Source of the DNA: an uncultured Treponema sp. | Lineage (GTDB): Bacteria > Spirochaetota > Spirochaetia > Treponematales > Treponemataceae | Reading direction: 5' to 3' | Assembly (NCBI GenBank): GCA_947167345.1 | Contig: CAMVHR010000032.1 | Coordinates: 1-36,296, forward strand | DNA: 36,296 bases | In this document: piece by piece, positions 26,785-33,856 of the stretch | How the letters are laid out: every line of letters starts with the position of its first letter | Numbering within the stretch: the stretch's first letter is position 1 | Position numbers and translations under genes: made by a program | Notes under the pieces: generated by a model | Told to the model about the DNA's origin: nothing | Databases searched by the model: none | The model's input: only the letters and a program-made list of their open reading frames with translations

Positions 26785-26805
26785 GTTCTTGCTATTGGAA
26801 AAAAG

Positions 26806-27615
26806 ATGAGTCAGTTGGATTTTCTTGCAGATGAAATTACAAAGCGGTATGGTTCGATAAAACGCGCAAGGGGGGCATTCTTGTATACAGCAAAAGGTGT
26901 CCGTCTTACCGACATGTACGAGGAAGCAGGGCGTGCTATTTTGGGGTGGGGCGGATGCAGTGCTTTTACTCACTTTAAGAATGTTCTTTCCCGTGGCATT
27001 ACCGGAAGCTTTAATACGGACTTTACATATAGGATGAAAAAGGCTGTAAGTGAGCTTTTAAATTCTAGACGCAATTTGTATGTCTTTCTATGTAAAGAAG
27101 ATGCCGTTAAGGCCGCTGCAGCCTGCTCTTCAGAATGGATGTTATGGAAGCCGTGGGCAGATAAATCCTTTGTAAACCCAATTGTCTGGAGCAATGTTTC
27201 ATGTGTCGTCATAGAGCCGCCTTTGCCATGGGTGGGCAATGTTACATTACTTGCCATTAAGGAAGATGTGTCTGTACCAGATTCTATAAAGGGAGTTAGG
27301 CTTCCTGCTCCCATGGAAGCAGCTCTTGCTCGTTCAATGTATGACATGATTGCAGCCATACAGGTTCGTGAGGAAAAGCATTGGTTTTTATATGATACTG
27401 TGCTTACAAAATATTGGACTCGAAAAGGTCCGTATCTGTACCCAAAGGTGAGCATGGAAGATTACAATGATTTTATTCTGCACTGTTTGGATCAGGAGCT
27501 TGTGATAAGTCCTGACTATGATGTGCCGAGTATAGTGCCGTTCGGCGTTGACCGAGGCGTATTTACAAAACTAAAGAACAGGAGTTTTTTATGTCAAAAC
27601 AGAGAAGTTCGTTAG
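26806..27615 (+). CDS. Protein of unknown function downstream of gatB
   Basis: 269 residues, soluble, Trp-rich. GAFLYTAKGVRLTDMYEEAG near residue 25 recalls the entry segment of class III aminotransferases. However, no pyridoxal-phosphate lysine block is visible and the protein is much shorter, so I do not assign a function. GGAAAAAAG precedes the ATG. It is 21 nt after gatB and overlaps the next gene by 25 nt, so it is probably part of the gat transcript. Confidence 0.75.
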   Translation: MSQLDFLADEITKRYGSIKRARGAFLYTAKGVRLTDMYEEAGRAILGWGGCSAFTHFKNVLSRGITGSFNTDFTYRMKKAVSELLNSRRNLYVFLCKEDAVKAAAACSSEWMLWKPWADKSFVNPIVWSNVSCVVIEPPLPWVGNVTLLAIKEDVSVPDSIKGVRLPAPMEAALARSMYDMIAAIQVREEKHWFLYDTVLTKYWTRKGPYLYPKVSMEDYNDFILHCLDQELVISPDYDVPSIVPFGVDRGVFTKLKNRSFLCQNREVR

Positions 27616-28007
27616 GTTCTGTCATTGTGCAGCTTGCACTGGCAATTTATCTGGTAGTTACAGGTGTTTGTCTTTTCGGAGTGGGACGCTCAATTTCCAG
27701 CGAGGAAATAAAGGGTGTAACATCTTTCTTTAAGGATATTTCTCCTGCAATCAACATTGTAATTGCAATTCTTTTGATTGTATGCGGTGTCGTCTTCCTT
27801 CTTAAAGTATTTTCTTTGGACTTGGGTAAGCTTGACGACCTTATAAAATATGTAACGCTTATAGTATGGATTGTTGTTACTGTTGTAACACTTCTTACTT
27901 ATATGAAAGAGCTTTCTTCTATACTTGCTCTTCACTGGTTGCTTGTTCTTGCAAAGAATGGTCTTATTATTGGCGGAATTCTTTGTATAAAAGACGGAAA
28001 GAACTGA
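27591..28007 (+). CDS. Small multi-pass membrane protein
   Basis: 138 residues with about four hydrophobic segments (near 11-30, 50-73, 84-104 and 112-130). No family recognised. AGGAG precedes the ATG inside the previous gene (25-nt overlap), indicating coupled translation. It is the last gene before a strong terminator. Confidence 0.75.
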   Translation: MSKQRSSLGSVIVQLALAIYLVVTGVCLFGVGRSISSEEIKGVTSFFKDISPAINIVIAILLIVCGVVFLLKVFSLDLGKLDDLIKYVTLIVWIVVTVVTLLTYMKELSSILALHWLLVLAKNGLIIGGILCIKDGKN

Positions 28008-28021
28008 TATTGCACTAAAAT

Positions 28022-28069
28022 AAAAAAAGCCGTTGCAGGTGAAGTTTTGTTCTGCAACGGCTTTTTTTT
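28022..28069. terminator. Strong bidirectional terminator
   Basis: GCCGTTGCAG/CTGCAACGGC (28029-28038 with 28052-28061), a perfect 10-bp GC-rich stem, flanked by seven A on the left and eight T on the right. It serves the convergent transcripts on both sides. Confidence 0.95.
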
Positions 28070-29009
28070 ATTTATTTTTCTTTGAACTTATTCTTGCAAA
28101 AATCTTTCTTAATATGCCAATCTTGCCAATAAGCAGCCAGTACAAGAAAAGTGTAGCGGCAAGAATTGGAATGCCATATATAATTACATACAGAATTACA
28201 AAGAAGAATTGTACGAAGAAGTATACGACATCACGGGCAAATTCCCTGAACTTGCTTTTTGCATCTGGCATTACAAAACCCTGCTGTGTCTGGTTTACAG
28301 GCAGGTTTGCAGTTATTGTTATTGTAGAAAAACTTATGAGGGATGAAAGTCTGTTAAGTTGACCCTGCATGACTTCTAGGTCAGAAGTAACTTCGTTAAT
28401 CTTGCTTTCTATCTGAATCATGTCTTTCATGTCTTTTGCCTGCTTAAGGTAAGATTCCAGACGTTCTAGCATTAGTTTTTTTGTTTTAAGGCGTGTGTCC
28501 AAGTCGTAGTACTGGTCTGTAACGTCAGAGCTGTTTATATTCTTTGAGCGGATTTTTCCAATACCTGTTGCTGTATTCATGGCTGTATTGAATTGACTGC
28601 TTGGAATGCGGATTGTAATATTTATGCCGTTACTCCATTCCGAAGAGTCTGCCACATAGCCACCAAGGGTTTTAACCATCTGTTCTATTGAGTTGCGGGC
28701 ATCTTCCAAACTTGTCACTTCAAGATTTACATTTCCTGTCAGAATGAGCTTTCGTTCGTAAGCTTCTGGTGACGGAGCTGGAATTTCTGCACCGTAATCA
28801 GCCTCATGAGCTGCTTCTTCTGCCATGTCATACATGGTGTCATTATCGCTGTATGTTCTAGAAACTGCCTTTTTGCTGGTGGCTATGCTAGCTCCTCCAG
28901 AAGAATCTGCACTTTGGCTTGCGAAGGAAACTCCTTTACTCTGACCGCAGCCAGCAAGCAACAAAGTGAACATTACTGCCGCTAATATAGACATTCCTGT
29001 TTTGTTCAA
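28068..29009 (-). CDS. DUF4349 lipoprotein with coiled coil
   Basis: 313 residues. A lipobox LLLAGC places the acylated cysteine at residue 21. A Ser-rich linker, a beta region (RKLILTGNVNLEVTSLEDAR) and a coiled coil (about 185-235) are followed by one membrane segment near 265-290 and a basic end. This is the DUF4349 architecture; function unknown. The start is TTG 29009, supported by GGAGG 7 nt upstream. Confidence 0.83.
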   Translation of the reverse strand: MNKTGMSILAAVMFTLLLAGCGQSKGVSFASQSADSSGGASIATSKKAVSRTYSDNDTMYDMAEEAAHEADYGAEIPAPSPEAYERKLILTGNVNLEVTSLEDARNSIEQMVKTLGGYVADSSEWSNGINITIRIPSSQFNTAMNTATGIGKIRSKNINSSDVTDQYYDLDTRLKTKKLMLERLESYLKQAKDMKDMIQIESKINEVTSDLEVMQGQLNRLSSLISFSTITITANLPVNQTQQGFVMPDAKSKFREFARDVVYFFVQFFFVILYVIIYGIPILAATLFLYWLLIGKIGILRKIFARISSKKNK

Positions 29010-29101
29010 TCTAAAACCTCCATATTCTGAACGAATATTTTAATATGAAAAATGTTCCTCATGAATAAAGGTTACAGCGACATAAAGCTCTTGATTTTGT
29101 T

Positions 29102-29980
29102 TTATTGTCTGAAAGTTAAATCATCATCTCCATGTATGCGTAGTAGAGCAGGCTTGAGCTCTTGTTCCCAAAAGCGGTCGTCTATCTTCTTCGCACCGGC
29201 AGTTTCTCCTATGTGCCTGTCTGCACGCACCTTCTGCCCATGAAAGTCGCTACCTGCTGTGGCTATCATGCCAAGCTTATGTGCCATTTCTTCTAGCCGT
29301 TCTGCTTCACTTATGCGTGCTCCAGGATGCCATGCTTCAAGCCCCTGTACTCCTGTCTGCTGAATCTCTATGATCTTGTCTTCGAGTTTGCCCCATGACA
29401 CGTACATTGAAAGAGGATGTGCCTGGACAGGAATGCCACCACTTGTCTTTATTGCCTTGACAGCTTCTGAAAGAGATGCTCCTGCCCGGTCTACAAAGCA
29501 GGGTCTTCCTTTTGCAAAAAAACGGTCAAAAGCCTGCTGCCTTACCTTTATTATGCCTTTTTCTACAAGCAACTGGGCAAAATGAGGCCTGCCAAGCGTA
29601 GTCGTACTAAACCTTTGTTGTAATTCTTCCATAGTTATGTCAATGCCTTGTTGCTGGAGCTTTTCAATCATCTGGATGTTGCGTTGAATTCTGCCTTCCC
29701 TTAGAAAATCAATGAGCTCTTTTAATTCTGGCGAGACATTCTTTAAGCCTAGTCCGAGAAGGTGAAATTCTCCGGTGGGCCATGCAATATTTATTTCTAT
29801 GCCTGGAATAAAAATAATGCCTTGATTTTCTGCTTCATGCTGAGCTTCTTCCAGTCCATCAGTTACATCATGGTCTGTAAGCGCCAGAACCTTTATTTTC
29901 TTTTCAGCTGCGTATTTTACTAGTTCAGATGGTGTAAATGTTCCATCCGATGCTGTGGAATGTGTGTGTAAATCTATCAT
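29102..29980 (-). CDS. PHP-domain phosphoesterase, RNase AM/YciV-like
   Basis: 292 residues. Metal ligands of the PHP fold are visible: DLHTHST (H5, H7), ALTDHD (about 34-39), PGIEIN, QAHPL and a terminal GSDFHG. This fits the YciV/TrpH group, which includes nucleoside 3',5'-bisphosphate phosphatases and the 5'-3' exoribonuclease RNase AM. The exact substrate is uncertain. The ATG at 29980 has AAAAAAGGA upstream. It is divergent from the cNMP regulator gene. Confidence 0.87.
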   Translation of the reverse strand: MIDLHTHSTASDGTFTPSELVKYAAEKKIKVLALTDHDVTDGLEEAQHEAENQGIIFIPGIEINIAWPTGEFHLLGLGLKNVSPELKELIDFLREGRIQRNIQMIEKLQQQGIDITMEELQQRFSTTTLGRPHFAQLLVEKGIIKVRQQAFDRFFAKGRPCFVDRAGASLSEAVKAIKTSGGIPVQAHPLSMYVSWGKLEDKIIEIQQTGVQGLEAWHPGARISEAERLEEMAHKLGMIATAGSDFHGQKVRADRHIGETAGAKKIDDRFWEQELKPALLRIHGDDDLTFRQ

Positions 29981-30024
29981 AATTTCCTTTTTTTCAACTT
30001 ATGATAGCACATTTAAATAAGTTG

Positions 30025-30033
30025 TGATATAAT
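30025..30033 (+). promoter_or_regulatory. Extended -10 promoter of the cNMP regulator gene
   Basis: TGA-TATAAT is a consensus extended -10 (TATAAT 30028-30033); no convincing -35. The leader is about 35 nt and carries GGGAG. Confidence 0.6.
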
Positions 30034-30074
30034 TTTTAAAGGTTTATATCCATTTATATGGTGGGAGAATAGAT

Positions 30075-31361
30075 ATGCCAAAAGTTGTTCCGTATTCTAA
30101 AGGTTCTGTCATATTTTTTGAGGGAGACAAGGCAGACAAGATATTCATACTTCAAGCTGGTTCTGTCACTTTGACCAGTACAGATATTATTACACATGAG
30201 GGAATAAAGGAAACCCTTTCTGTAGGTCAATTTTTTGGTCTTAAGACCGCACTTTCGCATCGTCCTCGTATTGAGACTGCAACAGCTACTTCTGACTGTC
30301 AGGTTGTAATGCTGACTCTGCAGGAATTTGAAAAGAATTTTTCTACTAATAAAGCCATTATATCCAAAATGTTCGGAGTTTTTACAAAATCTCTTGTTGA
30401 ATGGCAGGAAAAGACTGAGCATTTCCTAAAGCACGAAAAACCTGATATGTCGCGTGAAGAGCAGATGGAGCTTGTTGCGAAAAGTCTTTTCGATGATGAG
30501 CGTTATTTTTCTGCACAGAATCAATGTGAAAAGATTTTTAGGGACATAAAAGAGCCTTGTAACAAGACCTCGGTAGAAGCTCTCCTTGCTCAGGCTAAGG
30601 AAAAGCTTTCTCAGCAGGAAGTTGTAGAAACATCGTTCTGGGGATTAGATAAGCCGCCTGTTGCAGATTTTTCAGCAGCCTTGTTAAAGCAGTTTTCACT
30701 GCCTATTTTTGAACGTTTTAAGAAAACTTTTGCAGATGGTGAAGTTATTATTTCAGAGTTTACAAAAGTGAAATCCTTCTATTTCATTCTGGATGGAGAG
30801 ATTTCTGTTGAAAAATATATTAATGGAAAGATGAAGCTCTATGGAATGATTGGGCCTGGAGAATTCTTTGGAGAACTTGAACTTATAGAAGAGATGTCTA
30901 GAAGTGCTTCCTGCATTGCACGTGGAAATGTTACTTGCCTTAAATTCGGCAGGGAAAACTTTAAGTCTGTTGTTGCGGAAAATGGTTTTGCTGCAATGTC
31001 GGTATTGAAGACTCTTTCAAATAAGATTTACAGTCAGCGTCGTGCGTTGAAGCTTTTATGCATAAAAGATTTAAGTGCGCGTGTTGCTGATATTTTCATT
31101 ATGTATGATGAAGATGGTCTTGCTATTAATACCGATGTTGAAGGTCGTGCGGAAAATCTGGAAAGAAAATATTATCTTACTGTAAGCGATGTTGCAGACT
31201 GGGCTGTTATTTCTGTGAATGAAGCTCGTGATGAATTGAATAAGTTTGCATCTAAAAATAAGGTTGCCATCTATGATAAATACATGATTGTTTCAAACAT
31301 CATGGATATGAAGCGTACTGTCGATTCTTATTATGCTAATCTTGAAGCCGAAAAGAAATAG
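30075..31361 (+). CDS. Regulator with two cyclic-nucleotide-binding domains
   Basis: 428 residues. cNMP-binding-like domain 1 lies at about 5-115, a helical linker at 125-180, cNMP domain 2 at about 205-325, and a C-terminal winged-helix-like segment (TVSDVADWAVISVNEARDEL) near 365-385. Domain 2 keeps the phosphate-binding signature, with G266-E267 and R276 in GELELIEEMSRSA. Domain 1 has FFGLKTAL in place of GE, so it probably no longer binds a nucleotide. It is likely a transcription factor of the CRP/FNR type. GGGAG precedes the ATG. The stop codon TAG lies within the left attachment repeat of the island. Confidence 0.82.
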   Translation: MPKVVPYSKGSVIFFEGDKADKIFILQAGSVTLTSTDIITHEGIKETLSVGQFFGLKTALSHRPRIETATATSDCQVVMLTLQEFEKNFSTNKAIISKMFGVFTKSLVEWQEKTEHFLKHEKPDMSREEQMELVAKSLFDDERYFSAQNQCEKIFRDIKEPCNKTSVEALLAQAKEKLSQQEVVETSFWGLDKPPVADFSAALLKQFSLPIFERFKKTFADGEVIISEFTKVKSFYFILDGEISVEKYINGKMKLYGMIGPGEFFGELELIEEMSRSASCIARGNVTCLKFGRENFKSVVAENGFAAMSVLKTLSNKIYSQRRALKLLCIKDLSARVADIFIMYDEDGLAINTDVEGRAENLERKYYLTVSDVADWAVISVNEARDELNKFASKNKVAIYDKYMIVSNIMDMKRTVDSYYANLEAEKK

Positions 31362-31369
31362 CCAACTCC
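31356..31369. repeat. Left attachment-site repeat (attL)
   Basis: AAATAGCCAACTCC is identical to 33616-33629, which covers the last 10 nt of tRNA-Thr plus 4 nt beyond. It also contains the stop codon of the regulator gene. Confidence 0.75.
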
Positions 31370-31473
31370 TCAAAATCATGATTTTCATTTGAAAAATTGT
31401 TCATGGTCATTTCTCCATGCTTAAAAAATTGAACGTCCATTTTTTTACGCTGTGATACTCTTTCAAAAAAGAA

Positions 31474-31522
31474 AAGTCATACAATAAGCTTTCAAGACGT
31501 CCTTTGTGCTTTTGTATGACTT
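31474..31522. repeat. 11-bp inverted repeat in the island
   Basis: AAGTCATACAA (31474-31484) and TTGTATGACTT (31512-31522) pair perfectly across 27 nt. It may be a weak terminator for leftward island genes or a recombinase-related site. Confidence 0.5.
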
Positions 31523-31589
31523 AATTGTATTTAATGTGCTTTGAAATATATATTTGATAATTTGGTGATAAAATTTACAAAATAGTGAT

Positions 31590-31868
31590 TTATTTCAGTT
31601 TAAGGATTTCTTTTAATTTCGTAAAGTCTTTTGATTCTTTTTTATATGTATTGTCATTGCGTGAATAAGATTGATTTAATTTTTCTTCATTAAAAAGTTC
31701 ATTGATCGGTTGCCACTTGATTTTAATTTCTTTCCGGCTTTCTTTATGCAAGAATCCAAAATATTCTGCTAAGCATTGCTTACTTTTAAGCCAGTGTAAA
31801 TGTATGCCGTTTTTAGATTTCTGCATATAGCCATTGTCGATTAATATTTGATAGTCTTCTTTAAATTA
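31590..31868 (-). pseudogene. C-terminal gene fragment in the island
   Basis: About 92 open codons, from just after a stop, with no convincing start; the first ATG is at 31826. The fragment reads DYQILIDNGYMQ, then GIHLHWLKSKQCLAEYFGFL, which looks like the end of a larger mobile-element protein. Function unknown. Confidence 0.4.
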
Positions 31869-32087
31869 TGGATAGAGCGTTATTCCTATATTTTCGGTAG
31901 GTGAAAAAGTGGGTTGTGAAACTTTGTTTGAACAGTCTTGTTGCAGTCTATATATTTCGCAATTGTCTAGTTCTGCTATTAATTCAAATTTTTCTATTTC
32001 TTTTTCTCGTTTTAAAAGTTGTTCTATGGTTTCTTTTGCGGTCAGTTCCTTTTTTTCATACTTTTTCTTTATTTCATCAAATGTCAT
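31866..32087 (-). CDS. Short hypothetical protein in the island
   Basis: 73 residues, highly charged; the first 45 residues are Lys/Glu-rich and helical, likely a coiled coil. No family recognised. It lies 47 nt after the PIN gene on the same strand. It may be a truncated gene, since its end abuts the preceding fragment. Confidence 0.45.
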   Translation of the reverse strand: MTFDEIKKKYEKKELTAKETIEQLLKREKEIEKFELIAELDNCEIYRLQQDCSNKVSQPTFSPTENIGITLYP

Positions 32088-32134
32088 TTATTAACCGCTT
32101 GTTGTGTGAGTCGGTTGTTCTAAACAAGTGATTG

Positions 32135-32503
32135 TTAATTTCTATCAACAAGTTTGTTTTTTAATTTCTTGTCAAAAGTCGCTATTTGTACGTTTTTAGT
32201 TTTTCCGTATGCAATCAATATGCAATCTACAAAATCAAGGCTTGTTTCTGCATATATCAACAGTGCTTGTTTTATTGTCTCTTTATCATCGGTTTCAACA
32301 TATTCGAGCAAAGATATGAGTTTTTCGGCTATTACGACTCTTTTATTTTTATAAACACCATGTAGCACATAAACTACTTCTGCAAGGACTTCATGCAGCA
32401 TATATACTTTCTGTGTAGTTAAAAGTTGCTCTGCAAAATCTGCCATTTCTTGATTATCGTTTAATATAAAGCGCAAGAAAATATTTGCATCAGCGTATAC
32501 CAT
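32135..32503 (-). CDS. PIN-domain toxin, VapC-like
   Basis: 122 residues, a single PIN domain. The acidic residues expected for the metal site are D5 (YADANIFL), E42 (AEVVYVL), D93 (DFVDC) and D111 (ATFDKKL). PIN toxins are ribonucleases, often cutting tRNA or rRNA. All four positions are intact, so activity is plausible. It overlaps the upstream antitoxin gene by 14 nt. Confidence 0.87.
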   Translation of the reverse strand: MVYADANIFLRFILNDNQEMADFAEQLLTTQKVYMLHEVLAEVVYVLHGVYKNKRVVIAEKLISLLEYVETDDKETIKQALLIYAETSLDFVDCILIAYGKTKNVQIATFDKKLKNKLVDRN

Positions 32504-32828
32504 GCTTTTCCCTCGCTGCTGTTGCCCATGCGTCTTTTTCGGTTTCTATAAGTTCTGGGCTTGCACTTTCTGAAAGACATCCTCGTAAAGATTTTATTAA
32601 ATGTTCTTCTGGATGTTCTTTTTCAGCGTCAAAGTCACTGGATAAACGCCCCCTGTATTTCTGCAAGCCGTCAAGCAAGGAAAGCCGCCTGTCAGTGTCT
32701 TGTTTTTCATTTGCCCATGCTGTTGTATCGTCTAGTATCGTGATTATAAGCCGCTGGTTTTTCTCAAATGGGTAAGTTTCTAGCGTTTTTACTGCGTTTC
32801 CGTCAAAGTATGCTGGTATGCTAATCAT
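32490..32828 (-). CDS. Antitoxin partner of the PIN toxin
   Basis: 112 residues from ATG 32828, preceded by AGAGGTG. The N-terminus (IPAYFDGNAVKTLE, then KNQRLIITILDD) resembles the AbrB-like or small beta-domain antitoxins paired with PIN toxins. The C-terminus ends AWATAAREKHG, a form common in such antitoxins. The frame stays open upstream into the integrase remnant (to TTG 32987), but those residues belong to the recombinase. Confidence 0.75.
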   Translation of the reverse strand: MISIPAYFDGNAVKTLETYPFEKNQRLIITILDDTTAWANEKQDTDRRLSLLDGLQKYRGRLSSDFDAEKEHPEEHLIKSLRGCLSESASPELIETEKDAWATAAREKHGIR

Positions 32829-32864
32829 GTGGGCACCTCTCATAGTGTAAGTCGGTCTATGTAA

Positions 32865-32873
32865 AGTATAGCA
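32865..32873 (-). promoter_or_regulatory. Extended -10 promoter of the antitoxin-toxin operon
   Basis: On the minus strand TGC-TATACT (TATACT 32870-32865), with AAGACA 17 bp upstream as a partial -35. It has the same TGC extension as the DUF4160 promoter. The leader is about 30 nt. Confidence 0.55.
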
Positions 32874-32879
32874 TGATTT

Positions 32880-33483
32880 TATAGGTTTGTCTTGTAATTG
32901 TTGATGTGCCCCGAACGTTTGCACCTGTGCTTGCTGTAGTTGCAGCTGATCACCGCTCAAAACATGACTTGCATAGTGTTCAAGCAATACTTTTTAGCGG
33001 TTTGGGCTTCCATGCCTATAGCTTGCAATGTACGGTGCAATTCATCTAGCCAACGTCTGTTTAAGCTAAGCCCACCGAATAGCCGTTGTGCCAGCCCGGA
33101 TTATGTCATTTTTTGCTTTGTATGAAATAGGCGTTTCTGCAAGATTTGCTATAAGCTTTTTTATATCCTGCTTTGAGATTTCACACAATGATTTGTCTTT
33201 TACAATGTCTTTCCAATGGTTTTTGATAGCCCCGTACATTTTGGAAACATGCCGTTTTCCTATGCTGTGGTTTTGTCTTAATTTTTCTTTTATGTATTCT
33301 GATTTTTCCCATGTCCAAAAATTAAGCAGATAATCAAATGCCTGTACGTCTTGTTTGCTTCCGGTCGGTCTCTTTTGTGCTTCTTGCTGGTAAACAAGTT
33401 CCTGTTATTTCATTACGGAAGCGAACATAATAGAAATTGCTGTCTTTGCGTTTTAGAAGTGAAAAAGGGTAATCATTAGCCAT
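32880..33483 (-). pseudogene. Broken tyrosine recombinase (island integrase)
   Basis: Starts at ATG 33483. Frame 1 (33483-33334) encodes a typical N-terminus (NDYPFSLLKRKDSNFYYVRF) and ends in TGA. A frameshift near 33355 leads to frame 2, which encodes the SAM-like core-binding domain (WKDIVKDKSL, then ISKQDIKKLIANL) and ends in TAG at 33066. Further on, remnants reading IGMEAQTAKK and then, in another frame, LEHYASHVLSGD represent the C-terminal catalytic end with the active-site Tyr region. Most of the catalytic domain between is deleted. Confidence 0.82.
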
Positions 33484-33615
33484 ATTAACGCCCCTAAACT
33501 GCTATTGGGTTTGCCATGTCACAAAACATGTAACAGTTTTGTTTTAAAGCCTTAATATCGCTATCCCGTTGTAGGGTGTAGTGTGTACAAAGTATTATAA
33601 CATAACGATTTGCAC

Positions 33616-33629
33616 AAATAGCCAACTCC
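33616..33629. repeat. Right attachment-site repeat (attR, tRNA 3' end)
   Basis: AAATAGCCAACTCC, identical to 31356-31369. Positions 33620-33629 are the 3' end of tRNA-Thr (discriminator, acceptor strand and two T-stem bases). The region 33484-33615 has no gene; it holds short inverted repeats such as CAAAAC/GTTTTG that may be recombinase arm sites. Confidence 0.75.
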
Positions 33630-33692
33630 CGGACTTGAACCGAGTACCTGCGCGTTACGAGGGCGCTGCTCTACCAGGTGAGCTAAGTTGGC
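33620..33692 (-). tRNA. tRNA-Thr (anticodon CGT)
   Basis: A 73-nt cloverleaf. The acceptor arm GCCAACT/AGTTGGC is perfect, and the D-stem is GCTC/GAGC. The anticodon loop is CTCGTAA with CGT at 34-36. The T-loop is TTCAAGT and the discriminator is T. The CCA end is not encoded. The anticodon stem has a C-C mismatch at 31-39. It is the insertion target of the adjacent island and keeps a full gene structure. Confidence 0.94.
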
Positions 33693-33705
33693 GAAAGACA
33701 TAGAC

Positions 33706-33734
33706 ACTATATCAAAAAGATGTGAATTGGTCAA
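33706..33734 (-). promoter_or_regulatory. Promoter of tRNA-Thr
   Basis: On the minus strand TTGACC (33734-33729), a 17-bp spacer and TATAGT (33711-33706), 13 nt before the mature tRNA 5' end. Confidence 0.8.
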
Positions 33735-33856
33735 TCAAGGTGTTTTTATCTCAATCGGTACAAATTAAAATATTTTTACAAATTATTGATAAATCTCTTT
33801 AATAAAAAAAAATAATACCGATATTAAAATGAAAACATTTAAAGGTTCGGACTAAT

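Larger units (their letters stand above)
31356..33629. mobile_element. Small decayed genomic island in tRNA-Thr
   Basis: A 2.26-kb segment between two exact 14-bp repeats. The right repeat is the 3' end of a tRNA gene, the classic target of tyrosine recombinases. Next to the tRNA lies the remnant of such a recombinase. Cargo is a PIN toxin-antitoxin pair and two short frames. The recombinase is broken, so the element cannot move on its own. The 31370-31589 stretch holds a 14-bp palindrome (31372-31385) and a hairpin but no gene. Confidence 0.78.

Noticed and set aside
31372..31385. 14-bp palindrome AAAATCATGATTTT as an operator or recombinase site
   Set aside because: A single short AT-rich palindrome beside attL is suggestive, but no second copy near attR supports it.
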